DNA from: Lachnospiraceae bacterium
Lineage (GTDB): Bacteria > Bacillota > Clostridia > Lachnospirales > Lachnospiraceae
Assembly: GCA_015258095.1 (NCBI GenBank)
Contig: JABZIV010000003.1
Location: 18,693-82,692, forward strand
DNA: 64,000 nt
Reading direction: 5' to 3'
The notes under the pieces were generated by a model. The model was not told where the DNA came from. It was given only the letters and a program-made list of their open reading frames with translations, and ran no database searches. A program made the position numbers and the translations under genes. The stretch's first letter is position 1; each line of letters opens with the position of its first letter. Positions 1-8,981 of the stretch are shown piece after piece.

Positions 1-1025
1 TCCTGAAAGGGAGTATCCAGAGAGAAGCCGTATTTCTCACTGAGAGCGACGAGCATGGCATGGGTAAAACTCCCCTCATCCTTAGAATTCATCCAGCCCA
101 GGACAGAAATAGCCCCTTCATGAATCGAAAGACGCTCATCCGGTATCATCAGTTTCACATCGAATTCCATCTTATACCCGATACCGAAGCAAGTGGGGCA
201 GGCCCCGAAGGGATTGTTAAAAGAAAAACTTCTCGGTTCGATTTCTTCAATACTTGTTCCGTCAAAGGGACAGGCAAAATTCGTCGAAAGCTGCAACTCC
301 TCTCCATTTAGAAAATCCACCAAAAGGAGACCGTTACTTAAAGAAAGAACCTGTTCGATGGAATCCGTAAGTCGTTTTTCAATCCCTTTTCGTACAACCA
401 GTCTGTCCACCAGAACTTCAATCGTATGCTTGATGTTCTTTTCCAGATGAATCTCTTCTTCCAGTTCATAGAGACTTCCATCGATTCTCACCCGTACATA
501 GCCCGAACGGCGAAGACTTTGCAGAAGTTTTTCGTGCATTCCTTTCTTTCCGCGCACCACCGGCGCAAAAAGCTGCATCTTCGTTCCTTCCTCTTGCCTC
601 ATGAGAAGATCTACCATCTCATCTACCGTTTGCTTCTTGATTTCTCTTCCGCAAACCGGGCAATGCGGGATTCCCACCCTCGCATAAAGAAGACGCATAT
701 AATCATAAATCTCCGTTACGGTTCCGACTGTGGATCTGGGATTCCGATTAGTAGACTTCTGGTCAATGGAAATGGCAGGAGAAAGTCCTTCTATGAGCTC
801 CACATCCGGTTTCTCCATCTGTCCAAGGAACTGCCTTGCGTAAGAAGAAAGGGACTCCATGTACCGACGTTGTCCCTCGGCGTAGATTGTATCAAAAGCA
901 AGAGAAGACTTTCCCGAACCCGAAAGGCCGGTCAAAACCACCAAAGAATCTCGTGGAATATCGAGATCAATATGCTTTAAATTATGTTCGTTTGCGCCAC
1001 GAATCTTGATCCATTTTTTCTCCAA
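1..1025 (-). CDS. uvrA: UvrABC excision repair ATPase UvrA, 3' truncated by window edge
   Basis: This is the N-terminal third of UvrA, the damage-recognition ATPase of nucleotide excision repair; it forms a dimer that loads UvrB at DNA lesions. The reading frame begins [19 protein letters not shown], followed by a Walker A motif [19 protein letters not shown] and the family block [24 protein letters not shown] half-site starts the first zinc module and a CPTC pair appears later near [12 protein letters not shown], as expected. The best start is TTG at 1025-1023, because AGAGG lies six bases upstream and the nearby ATG is out of frame. The C-terminal part lies beyond position 1. Family identity is certain; only the start codon is inferred. 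Confidence 0.96.
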   Translation of the reverse strand, partial: MEKKWIKIRGANEHNLKHIDLDIPRDSLVVLTGLSGSGKSSLAFDTIYAEGQRRYMESLSSYARQFLGQMEKPDVELIEGLSPAISIDQKSTNRNPRSTVGTVTEIYDYMRLLYARVGIPHCPVCGREIKKQTVDEMVDLLMRQEEGTKMQLFAPVVRGKKGMHEKLLQSLRRSGYVRVRIDGSLYELEEEIHLEKNIKHTIEVLVDRLVVRKGIEKRLTDSIEQVLSLSNGLLLVDFLNGEELQLSTNFACPFDGTSIEEIEPRSFSFNNPFGACPTCFGIGYKMEFDVKLMIPDERLSIHEGAISVLGWMNSKDEGSFTHAMLVALSEKYGFSLDTPFQ

Positions 1026-1062
1026 GATATACCTCTTTCCAACTATCTCTATACTCTATTTT

Positions 1063-1581
1063 TTACAAAGTATTCTTCCAATCCAGAAAACGCCTATGCA
1101 AACGCTTCTCTAAAAGAGCGGAAAGCACTCCCATCATGATTCCTGCCAGCATACCGGCAAAAAGAAGAACGGGAAAATAGGCAAAAAGAACAGGACTCCG
1201 GAGCAAAAACACTGCCATAAGAATTTGCCCCAGATTATGAAATATACCGCCAAGAAGACTCACTGCAAGATAAGAGAAATGCATGCATTTCTTTGCACAG
1301 AACATCACCGCAAAGCTGAGCAGGAATCCTGCCATGGAATAACTGAGTGTCATCATATTCCCAAATAATATCGCGAGCAGTAAGACACGAAGCAGCGTGA
1401 TTATCGCAGTCGGTACCGCACCGATGGAAAATAAGCCAAGGATACTCACAATATTGGCCAATCCCAACTTAATTCCCGGTATCGGAAAAGGCATCGGAAG
1501 GAGAGACTCCACGTAGCCTAAAATCATGGACAAGGCAAGAAACATTGCGTATGCCGTTAATTTCTTCGTATTTTTCCCCAT
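1063..1581 (-). CDS. Gx transporter family membrane protein (formerly heptaprenyl diphosphate synthase component I)
   Basis: A 172-residue hydrophobic protein with about five membrane segments. The N-terminal signature [23 protein letters not shown] is the hallmark of the Gx_transp family, once annotated as heptaprenyl diphosphate synthase component I and now regarded as an S-component-like transporter of unknown substrate. In other Firmicutes the gene usually lies beside FMN-binding or ApbE genes; here it sits directly upstream of uvrA with a gap of about 37 bases, so the usual context is missing. A GGGGG-type ribosome site precedes the ATG. The substrate cannot be told from sequence; the isoprenoid synthase name should not be taken literally. 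Confidence 0.8.
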   Translation of the reverse strand: MGKNTKKLTAYAMFLALSMILGYVESLLPMPFPIPGIKLGLANIVSILGLFSIGAVPTAIITLLRVLLLAILFGNMMTLSYSMAGFLLSFAVMFCAKKCMHFSYLAVSLLGGIFHNLGQILMAVFLLRSPVLFAYFPVLLFAGMLAGIMMGVLSALLEKRLHRRFLDWKNTL

Positions 1582-1886
1582 TTTCCCCCATTTCCACCTG
1601 TTTTTCTGATAGCGTTCCTAGTTTATCACTTCTACGTCCATAAAAAAATCTTATTTTCCATTTCTACAAAAAAAGAGCGGCTATGCGCCGCCCTGCTTCT
1701 TTTCTTTTAACTTGCCACTTCTTGCAATGCTATATCCCTTCCCGAAGCGCTCTGCCCGGGAGTGGATTCTATATTACAATACGGTACAAAACTAAAGAGA
1801 AAGTGAGATGACTGATGCTTTGTGTCGTGTTCCCCATGCTGTCCTAAGCACTTCCCAGGTCCTGTACGCAAAGCTAATCGAATCTC
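1582..1886 (-). other. Non-coding interval between cold-shock gene and Gx transporter gene
   Basis: About 300 bases without a convincing open reading frame. It contains the terminator at 1667-1695. The roughly 190 bases between the cold-shock stop codon and that terminator would form an unusually long 3' untranslated region, or hold a small RNA; no clear promoter or known RNA signature was recognised. Confidence 0.4.
1667..1695 (-). terminator. Rho-independent terminator downstream of cold-shock gene
   Basis: On the minus strand a GCGGC/GCCGC stem with a five-base loop is followed by seven T residues. It lies about 190 bases beyond the cspA-like stop codon and closes the transcript before the Gx transporter gene. 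Confidence 0.75.
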
Positions 1887-2084
1887 TTAAAGCTTTACTA
1901 CATTGGTAGCCTGAGGTCCTTTAGCACCATCAACTACTTCAAACTCTACTGCCTGTCCTTCTTCCAAAGACTTGAAGCCTTCTCCGGACAATCCAGAGTA
2001 GTGTACGAATACGTCCTTTCCTGTCTCGTCAGAGATGAATCCGTATCCCTTTTGGTTGTTAAACCACTTTACTGTACCTTTCAT
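1887..2084 (-). CDS. Cold-shock protein, CspA family
   Basis: A 65-residue single cold-shock domain that binds single-stranded RNA/DNA and melts mRNA structure. It shows the RNP1-like KGYGFIS and RNP2-like VFVHYSGL motifs and the opening [12 protein letters not shown]. The start is the ATG at 2084 because GGAGG lies nine bases upstream; an in-frame TTG five codons earlier overlaps that ribosome site and is unlikely. The gene is monocistronic, with its own promoter at 2136-2164 and a leader of about 45 bases. Identity is certain; which paralogue of the genome it is cannot be told. Confidence 0.95.
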   Translation of the reverse strand: MKGTVKWFNNQKGYGFISDETGKDVFVHYSGLSGEGFKSLEEGQAVEFEVVDGAKGPQATNVVKL

Positions 2085-2135
2085 TACTATATCCTCCAAA
2101 AAACGATTGTAACCGAAATTGATTACAACAGGTTA

Positions 2136-2164
2136 AGGATAACATACCCCTTCATCACAGTCAA
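2136..2164 (-). promoter_or_regulatory. Sigma-A promoter of cold-shock gene
   Basis: Minus-strand TTGACT (-35) and TATCCT (-10) are separated by exactly 17 bases, placing +1 about 45 bases upstream of the cold-shock ATG. Confidence 0.65.
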
Positions 2165-2262
2165 CTAATATTCTTCGAAAGGAACGATTGTTTTAGGTGA
2201 TTTCGCTATATGAAATCCTTCTTTTTTCTTCCGAACCTTCTCGGAATACACGGAACCGCAGT

Positions 2263-3141
2263 TTAGCGATGGAGCAGCTCCTCCAGTTCTTTCTCACTGA
2301 AAAGATAACGCTTATTACAGAAATCACAACGGACTTCCTGCGCTTTATGATCCTCAATCAACGACTGAATCTCTTTCTTCCCAAGCGAAATCAACGCTTT
2401 CTCTACCCGTTCTCTGCTGCAATTACAATAATAGGATAAAGCTCTTTTCTCATGGATTTCCGGAGAAAAATCCCCCAATAAAAAAGTCAGCATACTCTCC
2501 GGCGTTTTTCCATCTTTTAACAAATCCGTTACGGAATGAACCGTTTTCAGCTTTTCTTCCAGTTTATCCAGAAGGCTTTCTTCCGCAAAAGGAAGCAATT
2601 GAATGATAAATCCGCCTGCCGCCTCTACCGTATTTTCCTTATTGAGAAGGACTCCCAATCCCACGGAAGACGGAATCTGCTCACTAATACTGTAATACGC
2701 ATTAATATCCTCGGCAATCTCTCCGCTGAGCAGTTCTGTCTGCCCGACATAAGGCTCGCCCAAACCGTTATCCCGGATGACGGAAAGAAATCCCTTTCCT
2801 ACCGCACCGCCGACATTCAGATGACCGTCTTTCTTTGCAGGAAGAATTACATAAGGATTGCCACAACTTGCTTTGACCGTACCATGGGAATCCGCTGTTG
2901 CAAGCAGACTTTTCATGGGGCCGTCCCCTTTCACGGAAAGGGTAATCAGATCCTTCTCCCCTTTTAAGTCCATTCCCATCATCAGGGCGGCACTCATCAG
3001 CCGTCCAAGGGCTGCCGTTGCAATCGGAGAGGTATTATGTATGGCACGCTGCGCCTCTGCGGTATCCCTCGTCGTGCAAAGGAATGCCCGAATCTGTCCC
3101 TCTGCCGCTGTCGCTCTAATTAAATAATCATTACTACTCAT
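2263..3141 (-). CDS. hslO: Redox-regulated chaperone Hsp33
   Basis: A 292-residue cytosolic holdase activated by oxidative stress through disulfide formation in a zinc-binding C-terminus. The zinc centre is visible as YYCNCSRERV and CDFCNKRYLF (CxC plus CxxC). The N-terminal domain carries the family run IRATAAEGQIRAFLCTTRDT. The ATG at 3141 gives MSSNDYLIRATA, the normal family start; a longer frame to 3171 would read into the upstream gene. The start overlaps the stop of the upstream SEC-C gene by eight bases, so the two are translationally coupled and share the promoter at 3810-3838. Identity is certain. Confidence 0.95.
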   Translation of the reverse strand: MSSNDYLIRATAAEGQIRAFLCTTRDTAEAQRAIHNTSPIATAALGRLMSAALMMGMDLKGEKDLITLSVKGDGPMKSLLATADSHGTVKASCGNPYVILPAKKDGHLNVGGAVGKGFLSVIRDNGLGEPYVGQTELLSGEIAEDINAYYSISEQIPSSVGLGVLLNKENTVEAAGGFIIQLLPFAEESLLDKLEEKLKTVHSVTDLLKDGKTPESMLTFLLGDFSPEIHEKRALSYYCNCSRERVEKALISLGKKEIQSLIEDHKAQEVRCDFCNKRYLFSEKELEELLHR

Positions 3142-3682
3142 TCTTTGCGAGTTCTCTCTCTCTTTCCTCATCTTTTCTCATGCAACATTTCTTATATTTC
3201 TTTCCTGAACCGCAAGGGCACAAATCATTCGGATAAATCTTCTTGCTTTCTCTTCTCACTGTACCGGATTTTTTCTGCTCCTTATAGAGTTCTTTTCTTC
3301 TCTCTTCCGGTAAAATAGCGTCCCATTCGGGAAGGTCGTAAAGCCAGGATGCTTTGGCTTCCACCATATTGTAGTAGAGTTTCTCCGGGTCAATCTGAAT
3401 CTTTACAACGGTATCCTCTTCCATGGTATCGATGGGATTATGATACCCGGCAAGAGAATCGTCGATTCCGTCTAAAATGCCCACAAAAATAAACTCTTCA
3501 ATGCCGAACTGCTCCGCAAGTTCCTTCACCGTTCCTTCGTAGACCTTCTTCGGATCGGCAAGAACCTTCTCATAGAAGCCTTTTTCTAAAGAAAAGTACT
3601 TCTGCCAGAGCGCTTCCTGCTCATTCTTATTCATCCCGTTCCCGTAAGCCGCATTTCTCCAATTTTCAAGTAAAGTTGCCAT
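3134..3682 (-). CDS. SEC-C motif zinc-binding protein of unknown function
   Basis: A 182-residue protein ending in a SEC-C motif, LCPCGSGKKYKKCC, the same zinc-binding tail found on SecA and on many uncharacterised proteins. The N-terminal 130 residues are acidic and mostly helical by eye, with no catalytic motif recognised. The start at 3682 (MATLLENWRN) is chosen because GGAG sits seven bases upstream; ATG codons six and four codons earlier have poor ribosome sites. It is the first gene of a two-gene operon with hslO, which suggests, without proving, a role in protein homeostasis or redox stress. Confidence 0.8.
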   Translation of the reverse strand: MATLLENWRNAAYGNGMNKNEQEALWQKYFSLEKGFYEKVLADPKKVYEGTVKELAEQFGIEEFIFVGILDGIDDSLAGYHNPIDTMEEDTVVKIQIDPEKLYYNMVEAKASWLYDLPEWDAILPEERRKELYKEQKKSGTVRRESKKIYPNDLCPCGSGKKYKKCCMRKDEERERELAKNE

Positions 3683-3809
3683 AGTATTCTCCATTCTCAT
3701 TTTTCTATAGAATCGTCCGCTTCCTTCTTATCGTCGGAAGGCTGCGGAAGACAAAAAGTTCTTTCAAAAAGTACTTTCTTTTTACTCCGCCGCAAACTCA
3801 AACTGCATT

Positions 3810-3838
3810 ATTATAACGGAAATAAAGCACTTTTACAA
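3810..3838 (-). promoter_or_regulatory. Promoter of SEC-C protein/hslO operon
   Basis: Minus-strand TTGTAA and a perfect TATAAT are separated by 17 bases. The -35 element overlaps the last codons of the AI-2E transporter gene upstream. Confidence 0.7.
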
Positions 3839-5083
3839 TTCTTCCGCTTCTACCTTTTCTTTTCCTCCCTCTGTATGAAAGTGTTCAAAATCTTCATAAG
3901 ATGCGGAGGAAAGCGGTAATCCTTTCTTCCGCAATCGTTCGTCCGTATATCTTCTAAGACTATGCAAAATCACTGCCCAGAGCGGCACACCGATAATCAT
4001 TCCCACAAAACCGAACAATCCGCCGAAAAGCAGGATGGAAAAAAGTACCCAAAAGCTGGAAAGTCCCGTGGAATCCCCCAAAACCTTGGGACCGATAATA
4101 TTTCCATCTATCTGCTGGATAATCAAAATCGTAACGGCAAAATACAAACTTTGTATGGGGCTGGTCAGTAGAATCAGCAAAAAACAGGGAATCGCACCGA
4201 TAAAAGGACCAAAGAACGGAATCACATTGGTTACTCCGACGATGACGGATACCAGAAGAGTATAGGGCATCTTCATCACACTCAGTACAAAGAAGGTCAA
4301 TACCCCGATAATCGCACTGTCAATAATTTTCCCTAAGATAAAACCGCCAAAAACATGGTGTACGTATTGTAGTTCTTCAATAATTCTCTTCGCTTTTTTC
4401 TCTGAAAAAAGGGCAAAAAGAAGCTTTCTGAACTGTCTTCTCAACAGATCTTTCATATTGAGAAGATATACCATCACAATCAGACCAATCAGAATATTTT
4501 TGATTGCGGTGACCGTACTCCATATTCCATTGGTGAAGACGGTGGCAATACTCTGTAAATGGGTGAAAATCGTCTGCGTACTCTCCGGCTTTCCGGTAAA
4601 AAAGCGGCTCACGTCATCATAAACATTTTCCACATAAGGTCTTGCTTCCGGGAAACGTTCCAGTAAAATCATCACATTGTTATAGGAGCGATTGATGGTA
4701 TCCGGAAGACTGTTATACAAACTCATAACGGACTTACTTAACTCCGGAATCAGCATCGAAACCAAACCGCTTACCAGGAACGACAAAAAAAGTAAACTTG
4801 CCACCGTGCCGGAAATCGCCAGAATCCGACGATGCGCTTTCCTCTTGAAAAGAGAAAGAGAAACCCGACTGCACCAGTTCACCACGGTATTGTAGACCGG
4901 GCTCATGAGATAAGCCAAAACCGCACCATAGATAATCGGCGTCAAAATCTGTACAAAAAATCCCAGAAAATTGGTCACAAAATAAAAGCGACTCGCCAGC
5001 ACATAAACAAGAGTCACTAACGCCAGAACCGAAAAGGCAGTCAGCCCCCACTTGATCTGTTCCTTCCACTCTTCTTTCTTCAT
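3833..5083 (-). CDS. AI-2E family transporter (YtvI/PerM-like membrane protein)
   Basis: A 416-residue integral membrane protein with about eight hydrophobic segments and a basic, then acidic cytoplasmic tail. Family features are the N-terminal membrane pair, the long soluble segment near residues 100-200, and the C-terminal blocks NVIPFFGPFIGAIPC and the GNIIGPKVLGDSTGLSSFWVL region. Members are annotated as AI-2 exporters or PerM-like permeases, but the substrate varies and is not shown here. The gene follows a structured RNA and its terminator, so it either has its own weak promoter between 5084 and 5190 or depends on read-through. Confidence 0.88.
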   Translation of the reverse strand: MKKEEWKEQIKWGLTAFSVLALVTLVYVLASRFYFVTNFLGFFVQILTPIIYGAVLAYLMSPVYNTVVNWCSRVSLSLFKRKAHRRILAISGTVASLLFLSFLVSGLVSMLIPELSKSVMSLYNSLPDTINRSYNNVMILLERFPEARPYVENVYDDVSRFFTGKPESTQTIFTHLQSIATVFTNGIWSTVTAIKNILIGLIVMVYLLNMKDLLRRQFRKLLFALFSEKKAKRIIEELQYVHHVFGGFILGKIIDSAIIGVLTFFVLSVMKMPYTLLVSVIVGVTNVIPFFGPFIGAIPCFLLILLTSPIQSLYFAVTILIIQQIDGNIIGPKVLGDSTGLSSFWVLFSILLFGGLFGFVGMIIGVPLWAVILHSLRRYTDERLRKKGLPLSSASYEDFEHFHTEGGKEKVEAEEL

Positions 5084-5192
5084 CTTCTATCCCTCTACCC
5101 CGAGTCTCCCATACGACTCTTGTCTTCTCCTCTTTCTTCCCGAAATATCTCTTTCGGAAAGTCCGCGCTTCTTGAAGAACAGTTCCTTTAAC

Positions 5193-5222
5193 AAAAAAGC
5201 TTCACATCATTCGACATGAAGC
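5193..5222 (-). terminator. Terminator of structured RNA
   Basis: Stem GCTTCA/TGAAGC with a mismatched extension and about 12-base loop, followed on the minus strand by six T residues. Confidence 0.75.
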
Positions 5223-5455
5223 AGAATAACAAAATCAACTTACCAAAACGCCGTACCACACGTTTGACTCCTAGCATTAAGCCAGGTGGGTAACCTCACG
5301 GATACCTCAAGGATCCTTAACCGCGGACGGAAGGCATGCTATCTTTATCACAAATATTGGGAACCCGTATGTCATATTTGTAGGTTCAAATTGTGTGGAC
5401 ACGAACGCCCCAGTAAGTACGAAACGCAAGAAAAGAACGTCAGAATACTACACTT
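5193..5455 (-). ncRNA. Structured non-coding RNA with own promoter and terminator; 6S RNA is the leading guess
   Basis: About 263 bases without a supported gene, bounded by a consensus promoter (5462-5490) and a hairpin terminator whose stem GCTTCA/TGAAGC (5199-5222) is followed by T6 on the minus strand. Long-range pairing joins ACTTAC and CCACAC on the 5' side (complements at 5413-5418 and 5393-5398) with GTGTGG and GTAAGT on the 3' side (5256-5261 and 5238-5243), with G-U pairs between. Inside, GAACC/GGTTC and CAAATAT/ATATTTG interleave and could make an H-type pseudoknot or alternative hairpins. Length, closing stem and stand-alone transcription resemble 6S RNA, but signature bases could not be confirmed. 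It could also be a leader of the AI-2E transporter gene. tmRNA, RNase P and SRP signatures are absent. Confidence 0.6.
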
Positions 5456-5461
5456 TCCTGC

Positions 5462-5490
5462 ATTATAGCAAAGCCAATTTAGGCTTGCAA
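5462..5490 (-). promoter_or_regulatory. Strong sigma-A promoter of structured RNA
   Basis: TTGCAA (-35) and perfect TATAAT (-10) with a 17-base spacer on the minus strand. The -35 box lies inside the last codons of thiN and the spacer contains its stop codon. Confidence 0.8.
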
Positions 5491-6300
5491 GGGGGCATAA
5501 GATAAAATCAGAATCCCGTTTTTTACAGACACTTCCGCCTCTTCTCCTATAAACTCATTACTGACTCCGATCGGATTCGTACTTTGCAATTCCACATTGT
5601 TTATTCGATATAGAAGTCCTCTCTCCGATACACCACAAGAAAGATCCGTGAAAGAAAAGACGGACAAATACCCGCGATACTCCTTTGTGAAAACTTTCTT
5701 TCCATTCCTTAAAGCTGTAAACAGCTGATTCTTTCCATAGAGATAGCCCTCCGCCCCCTCTTCCGCCAAAAAAGCCAGGCTTTGCAAGGCAGCATAACTG
5801 TGGTCTATTCTTTCTCCTCCGAGAGCCGCCAGAATATGCACTTCACGGATACCTTTCGATAAGACAAGTTTCAATGCCGCCTGAAGGTCGGTATCATTTT
5901 TTACATGAGGTAGACGATAAAGCGGAATGGAGGAACTCTTCCCCGCTACGTCCCCTTCCCTCTCCGCCTTCTCTATGAATCTTTCTCTCTCTCCTACTGT
6001 TTTCTTATCAAAAATAGAATACGACGTGCTTTCTTTCGCATTCAGAAAAGACGCATTTTTTCCGTTTTCTCTCCTTTCTCCGCTTTCTCCTTTTTCTTGA
6101 TTTTCTTTCCCGTAAGAATCCATATCTCCTATGAGGAGATTCGGCGTAATCTGCAACGCTTCATAGTAGTGCATTCCACCGTCGATTGCCACAAGAAAAT
6201 CTTCTTCTGTAAGAGAAAAAGGAAGCCCGTAAAAGCTTCCTGCCGCAATCAATACTGCACGTTTATACCTATCCTTCTCCCTTTCCCCGAATTCTTCCAT
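5479..6300 (-). CDS. thiN: Thiamine diphosphokinase with a charged insertion
   Basis: This enzyme transfers pyrophosphate from ATP to thiamine, giving thiamine diphosphate. Family marks are the opening AVLIAAGSF, the GDMDS metal site (near residue 58), KNDTDLQAAL, the ALGGERIDHS loop and the C-terminal STNPIGVSNEF. At 273 residues it is some 60 longer than usual because a charged, low-complexity segment (about residues 64-125, rich in E, K, R and S) sits between GDMDS and KNDTD, two motifs that normally lie close together. The insertion is in frame and flanked by intact motifs, so the enzyme is probably active with a surface loop. It is the last gene of the deoD-udp-deoB-tadA-thiN cluster. 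Confidence 0.9.
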   Translation of the reverse strand: MEEFGEREKDRYKRAVLIAAGSFYGLPFSLTEEDFLVAIDGGMHYYEALQITPNLLIGDMDSYGKENQEKGESGERRENGKNASFLNAKESTSYSIFDKKTVGERERFIEKAEREGDVAGKSSSIPLYRLPHVKNDTDLQAALKLVLSKGIREVHILAALGGERIDHSYAALQSLAFLAEEGAEGYLYGKNQLFTALRNGKKVFTKEYRGYLSVFSFTDLSCGVSERGLLYRINNVELQSTNPIGVSNEFIGEEAEVSVKNGILILSYAPLQA

Positions 6301-6378
6301 AGGCAGTCCTCCAGTCCATTTTTTCCCTCTTCCTGCTCAAAGCTTCTCTACAAAAAATTTAAGAATTCACTATCTTCT

Positions 6379-6891
6379 CTATTTTTTACGCAGCTGTAAA
6401 AAGAAATCCTGTAAAAGCTTCCTGGCTTCTTCCGCTTTTACCCCTTCCTCAATCGACACACGGTGATTCAGTTCTTTCATCTGTAAAATATTTTGCACCG
6501 ATCCGCAGAAACCGGCCTTCGGATTACGAACTGCCATAGAAAGACGGGGAATACGAGCCTGTAAGATTGCACCGGCACACATGGGACAAGGTTCCAGATT
6601 GACATAAAGAGTGCAATCCTCCAGTCTCCAGTCTCCTATCTTCTTGCAAGCCTCTTCTATAGCAAAAATTTCTGCATGATAGAGTGCGTTCTTCTTTGCA
6701 TTCCGTTGATTCCAGCCTCTTCCAAGTATCGTCCCCGGTAAAATGTCCATCTCCCTGCAAAGTTTTCCCATCGGAGAGACAGGAACTGTCCCATCATAAA
6801 CCAGGACAGCTCCAATCGGAACATCTCTCTCTTCATAAGCCTTCCTTGCAAGCCGAAGCACTTCCTCCATATAACAGTCGCTTTCTCCCAT
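6379..6891 (-). CDS. tadA: tRNA-specific adenosine deaminase TadA-like, with insertion
   Basis: A zinc-dependent deaminase that converts the wobble adenosine of tRNA-Arg(ACG) to inosine. The catalytic HAEIFAIEEA motif and the zinc-binding PCPMCAGAI motif are intact, as is the VPIGAVLV opening. Between GAVLVYDG and GRGWNQRN an extra segment of about 20 residues (VPVSPMGKLCREMDILPGTI) is inserted, making the protein 170 residues rather than about 150. The start lies seven bases after the deoB stop codon, suggesting coupled translation. A general nucleoside deaminase is an alternative, but the size and motifs fit TadA. Confidence 0.88.
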   Translation of the reverse strand: MGESDCYMEEVLRLARKAYEERDVPIGAVLVYDGTVPVSPMGKLCREMDILPGTILGRGWNQRNAKKNALYHAEIFAIEEACKKIGDWRLEDCTLYVNLEPCPMCAGAILQARIPRLSMAVRNPKAGFCGSVQNILQMKELNHRVSIEEGVKAEEARKLLQDFFLQLRKK

Positions 6892-6897
6892 AAACTT

Positions 6898-8100
6898 CTA
6901 CTCTTTTTCTATCTCCGATAAAATCGACTTTCCAATCAGTCCTTTCGGCATTGCAACGGAAAAATTTTCTGCAATACTTGCCCCTATCACGGAAAAACTG
7001 TCCTGTTCCTCTCCTTCTCCGCCATGAATCCCCTTATAGTATGCCAAAAGGGGAACCTGTTCCCTGGTATGATCGGTACCCGTATAGGTCGGGTCATTCC
7101 CATGATCTGCCGTTAGGAGCAGAAGATCCCCTTCCTTTAAAACAGAAAGCAGTTCTCCGAGCTTTCGGTCAAACCGTTCAATTTCTTCTCCATATCCGAC
7201 CGGATTTCTTCTATGTCCGTAGACGGCATCAAAATCAACCAGATTCACAAAGCAAAGTCCGGTAAAATCCTTATTTTTTGCAAGCTCTATACACTGCTCC
7301 ATCCCGTGAACCGAAGAGTTGGAATGTTCTGCTTCCGTGATTCCTTCATTCACGAAAATATCCGCAATTTTCCCAATGGAAATCACGGTATATCCGGCAT
7401 CCTGCAAAGCGTTCAGCACCGTATCCTGTGGAGGCTTTACGGCAAGATCGTGCCGATTGGCGGTACGTTTAAACTCTCCTTTTTTCGTTCCGACATAAGG
7501 TCTGGCAATTACCCTTCCCACCTTCCACGCAGGCTTCATGCAGATTTCTCTTGCAATTTCACAGCAGCGGTAGAGCTCCTGTAAGCCAAAAATCTTCTCA
7601 TCCTCCGGTGCGGCAATCTGGAGAACCGAGTCCGCGGAAGTATAGACAATCATCGCTCCGCTTCGGATCTGTTCTTCGCCGAGTTCATCCAATATCGCGG
7701 TTCCCGACGCGGACTTATTTCCGATAACTTTATGTCCCGTTCTCTCCTCCAGCTCTTGAATAAGTTCTTTCGGAAAACCGGTATCCGTAAACGTTACAAA
7801 GGGAACTTCGGTCTTGATTCCCATCATCTCCCAATGTCCGGTCATCGTATCTTTCCCGTTACTCGCTTCATTCAGACGAAAAAACTTTCCGCTCGGTTCG
7901 GAAACGGCGTTCACGCCTTTCAACTTTTTTAAATTTCCAACTCCCATCTTTTGGAGATGGGGGATGGAAAAATCTTCCATCTTTTCTGCGATATGCCCGA
8001 AAGTATCCGCTCCGCTGTCACCAAAGCGTGCTGCATCCTTGCCATTTCCGATTCCCAGGGAATCCAGAACAATTAAAAATACTCTTTTGAATTTCATCAT
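6898..8100 (-). CDS. deoB: Phosphopentomutase
   Basis: A 400-residue alkaline-phosphatase-superfamily enzyme that interconverts (deoxy)ribose 1-phosphate and 5-phosphate. Metal ligands are seen in [12 protein letters not shown] at the N-terminus and in [21 protein letters not shown] near the C-terminus; GHWEMMG carries the conserved cap region. The length is normal. The gene follows udp and deoD, the phosphorylases that supply its substrate, so the three enzymes take nucleosides to pentose 5-phosphate. Two adjacent ATG codons could start the protein. Confidence 0.97.
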   Translation of the reverse strand: MMKFKRVFLIVLDSLGIGNGKDAARFGDSGADTFGHIAEKMEDFSIPHLQKMGVGNLKKLKGVNAVSEPSGKFFRLNEASNGKDTMTGHWEMMGIKTEVPFVTFTDTGFPKELIQELEERTGHKVIGNKSASGTAILDELGEEQIRSGAMIVYTSADSVLQIAAPEDEKIFGLQELYRCCEIAREICMKPAWKVGRVIARPYVGTKKGEFKRTANRHDLAVKPPQDTVLNALQDAGYTVISIGKIADIFVNEGITEAEHSNSSVHGMEQCIELAKNKDFTGLCFVNLVDFDAVYGHRRNPVGYGEEIERFDRKLGELLSVLKEGDLLLLTADHGNDPTYTGTDHTREQVPLLAYYKGIHGGEGEEQDSFSVIGASIAENFSVAMPKGLIGKSILSEIEKE

Positions 8101-8135
8101 CGCCCTCTCTTTACTCTCTATCTATCTAAAGCTGC

Positions 8136-8909
8136 TCATTCCCGCTCTTTTCGGATCATCTCCCGAATGGCTTCCACGGCAACCTGAATCGCCCTATCCG
8201 TTTCATGATAAATCGGATTGGACATTCCCGCCTTTACTCTTTCCTGATTGGAAACAACAGAAAGAACCGTACCGACTTTCTTCTTCAAGAATGCCGCTAC
8301 CGTAAAAAGCGCCGCACTTTCCATCTCCGATGCTTTGCATCCCAGTTTCAGCCATGCCTGCCACTTCTCTAAAAGTTCATAGGAAACGGGCAGTTCCTCC
8401 GGTTTATGCTGTCCGTAAAAAGCGTCCTTGCACTGTACAACACCCACGTGTTTTCTAAAGCCCAGACGTTCTGCCGCATCAAAAAGTTCTCTCGTTACAA
8501 AAAAATCGGCAGTGGCAGGCCATTCAATCGGGGCATATTCCTTGGATGTACCTTCCATACGAACAGCAGATTCGGCGATAACCAGATCTCCGGACTCCAC
8601 AGAAAGATCCATCCCTCCCGCAGTGCCCACACGAATGAACACTTCCGCACCGCATTTTGTGAGTTCTTCCATCGCAATGGAAGCCGACGGTCCTCCTATT
8701 CCCGTAGAGCACACACTGACTTTCTCTCCCGATATTGTCCCTGTGATTGTCACATACTCTCTTCTGTCTGCAATCTCCACCGGATTCTCAAAATATTTCG
8801 CAATCTTCGCACAGCGTTTGGGATCTCCCGGAAGAAGTACATACCTTCCCACCTCTCCCGGTCGTACACCGATATGATAGCAACGATCATCTTCAGAATA
8901 ATTGATCAT
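8136..8909 (-). CDS. udp: Uridine phosphorylase
   Basis: A 257-residue nucleoside phosphorylase that splits uridine (and often deoxyuridine) with phosphate into uracil and ribose 1-phosphate. The family shows LLPGDPKRC, the phosphate-binding [16 protein letters not shown] run, the FIRVGTAGG motif and the ligand block [13 protein letters not shown]. Its place between deoD and deoB fits pyrimidine nucleoside salvage. Distinction from other PNP/UDP family members rests on overall similarity and is fairly secure. Confidence 0.92.
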   Translation of the reverse strand: MINYSEDDRCYHIGVRPGEVGRYVLLPGDPKRCAKIAKYFENPVEIADRREYVTITGTISGEKVSVCSTGIGGPSASIAMEELTKCGAEVFIRVGTAGGMDLSVESGDLVIAESAVRMEGTSKEYAPIEWPATADFFVTRELFDAAERLGFRKHVGVVQCKDAFYGQHKPEELPVSYELLEKWQAWLKLGCKASEMESAALFTVAAFLKKKVGTVLSVVSNQERVKAGMSNPIYHETDRAIQVAVEAIREMIRKERE

Positions 8910-8981
8910 TCCATACTCCTTCCGGATAAACCCGTCTATTCCAAGCCTATCCTTTTCTGCCTATTTTTTTCAAAGTACCTT

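Noticed and set aside
426..980. 184-residue plus-strand open frame
   Set aside because: It is antisense to uvrA, whose motifs are unmistakable; composition is typical of a shadow frame.
5238..5261. T-box-like TGGTAC in the structured RNA
   Set aside because: The T-box consensus (AGGGTGGNACCGCG) and a specifier stem are missing, and no tRNA-linked gene follows.
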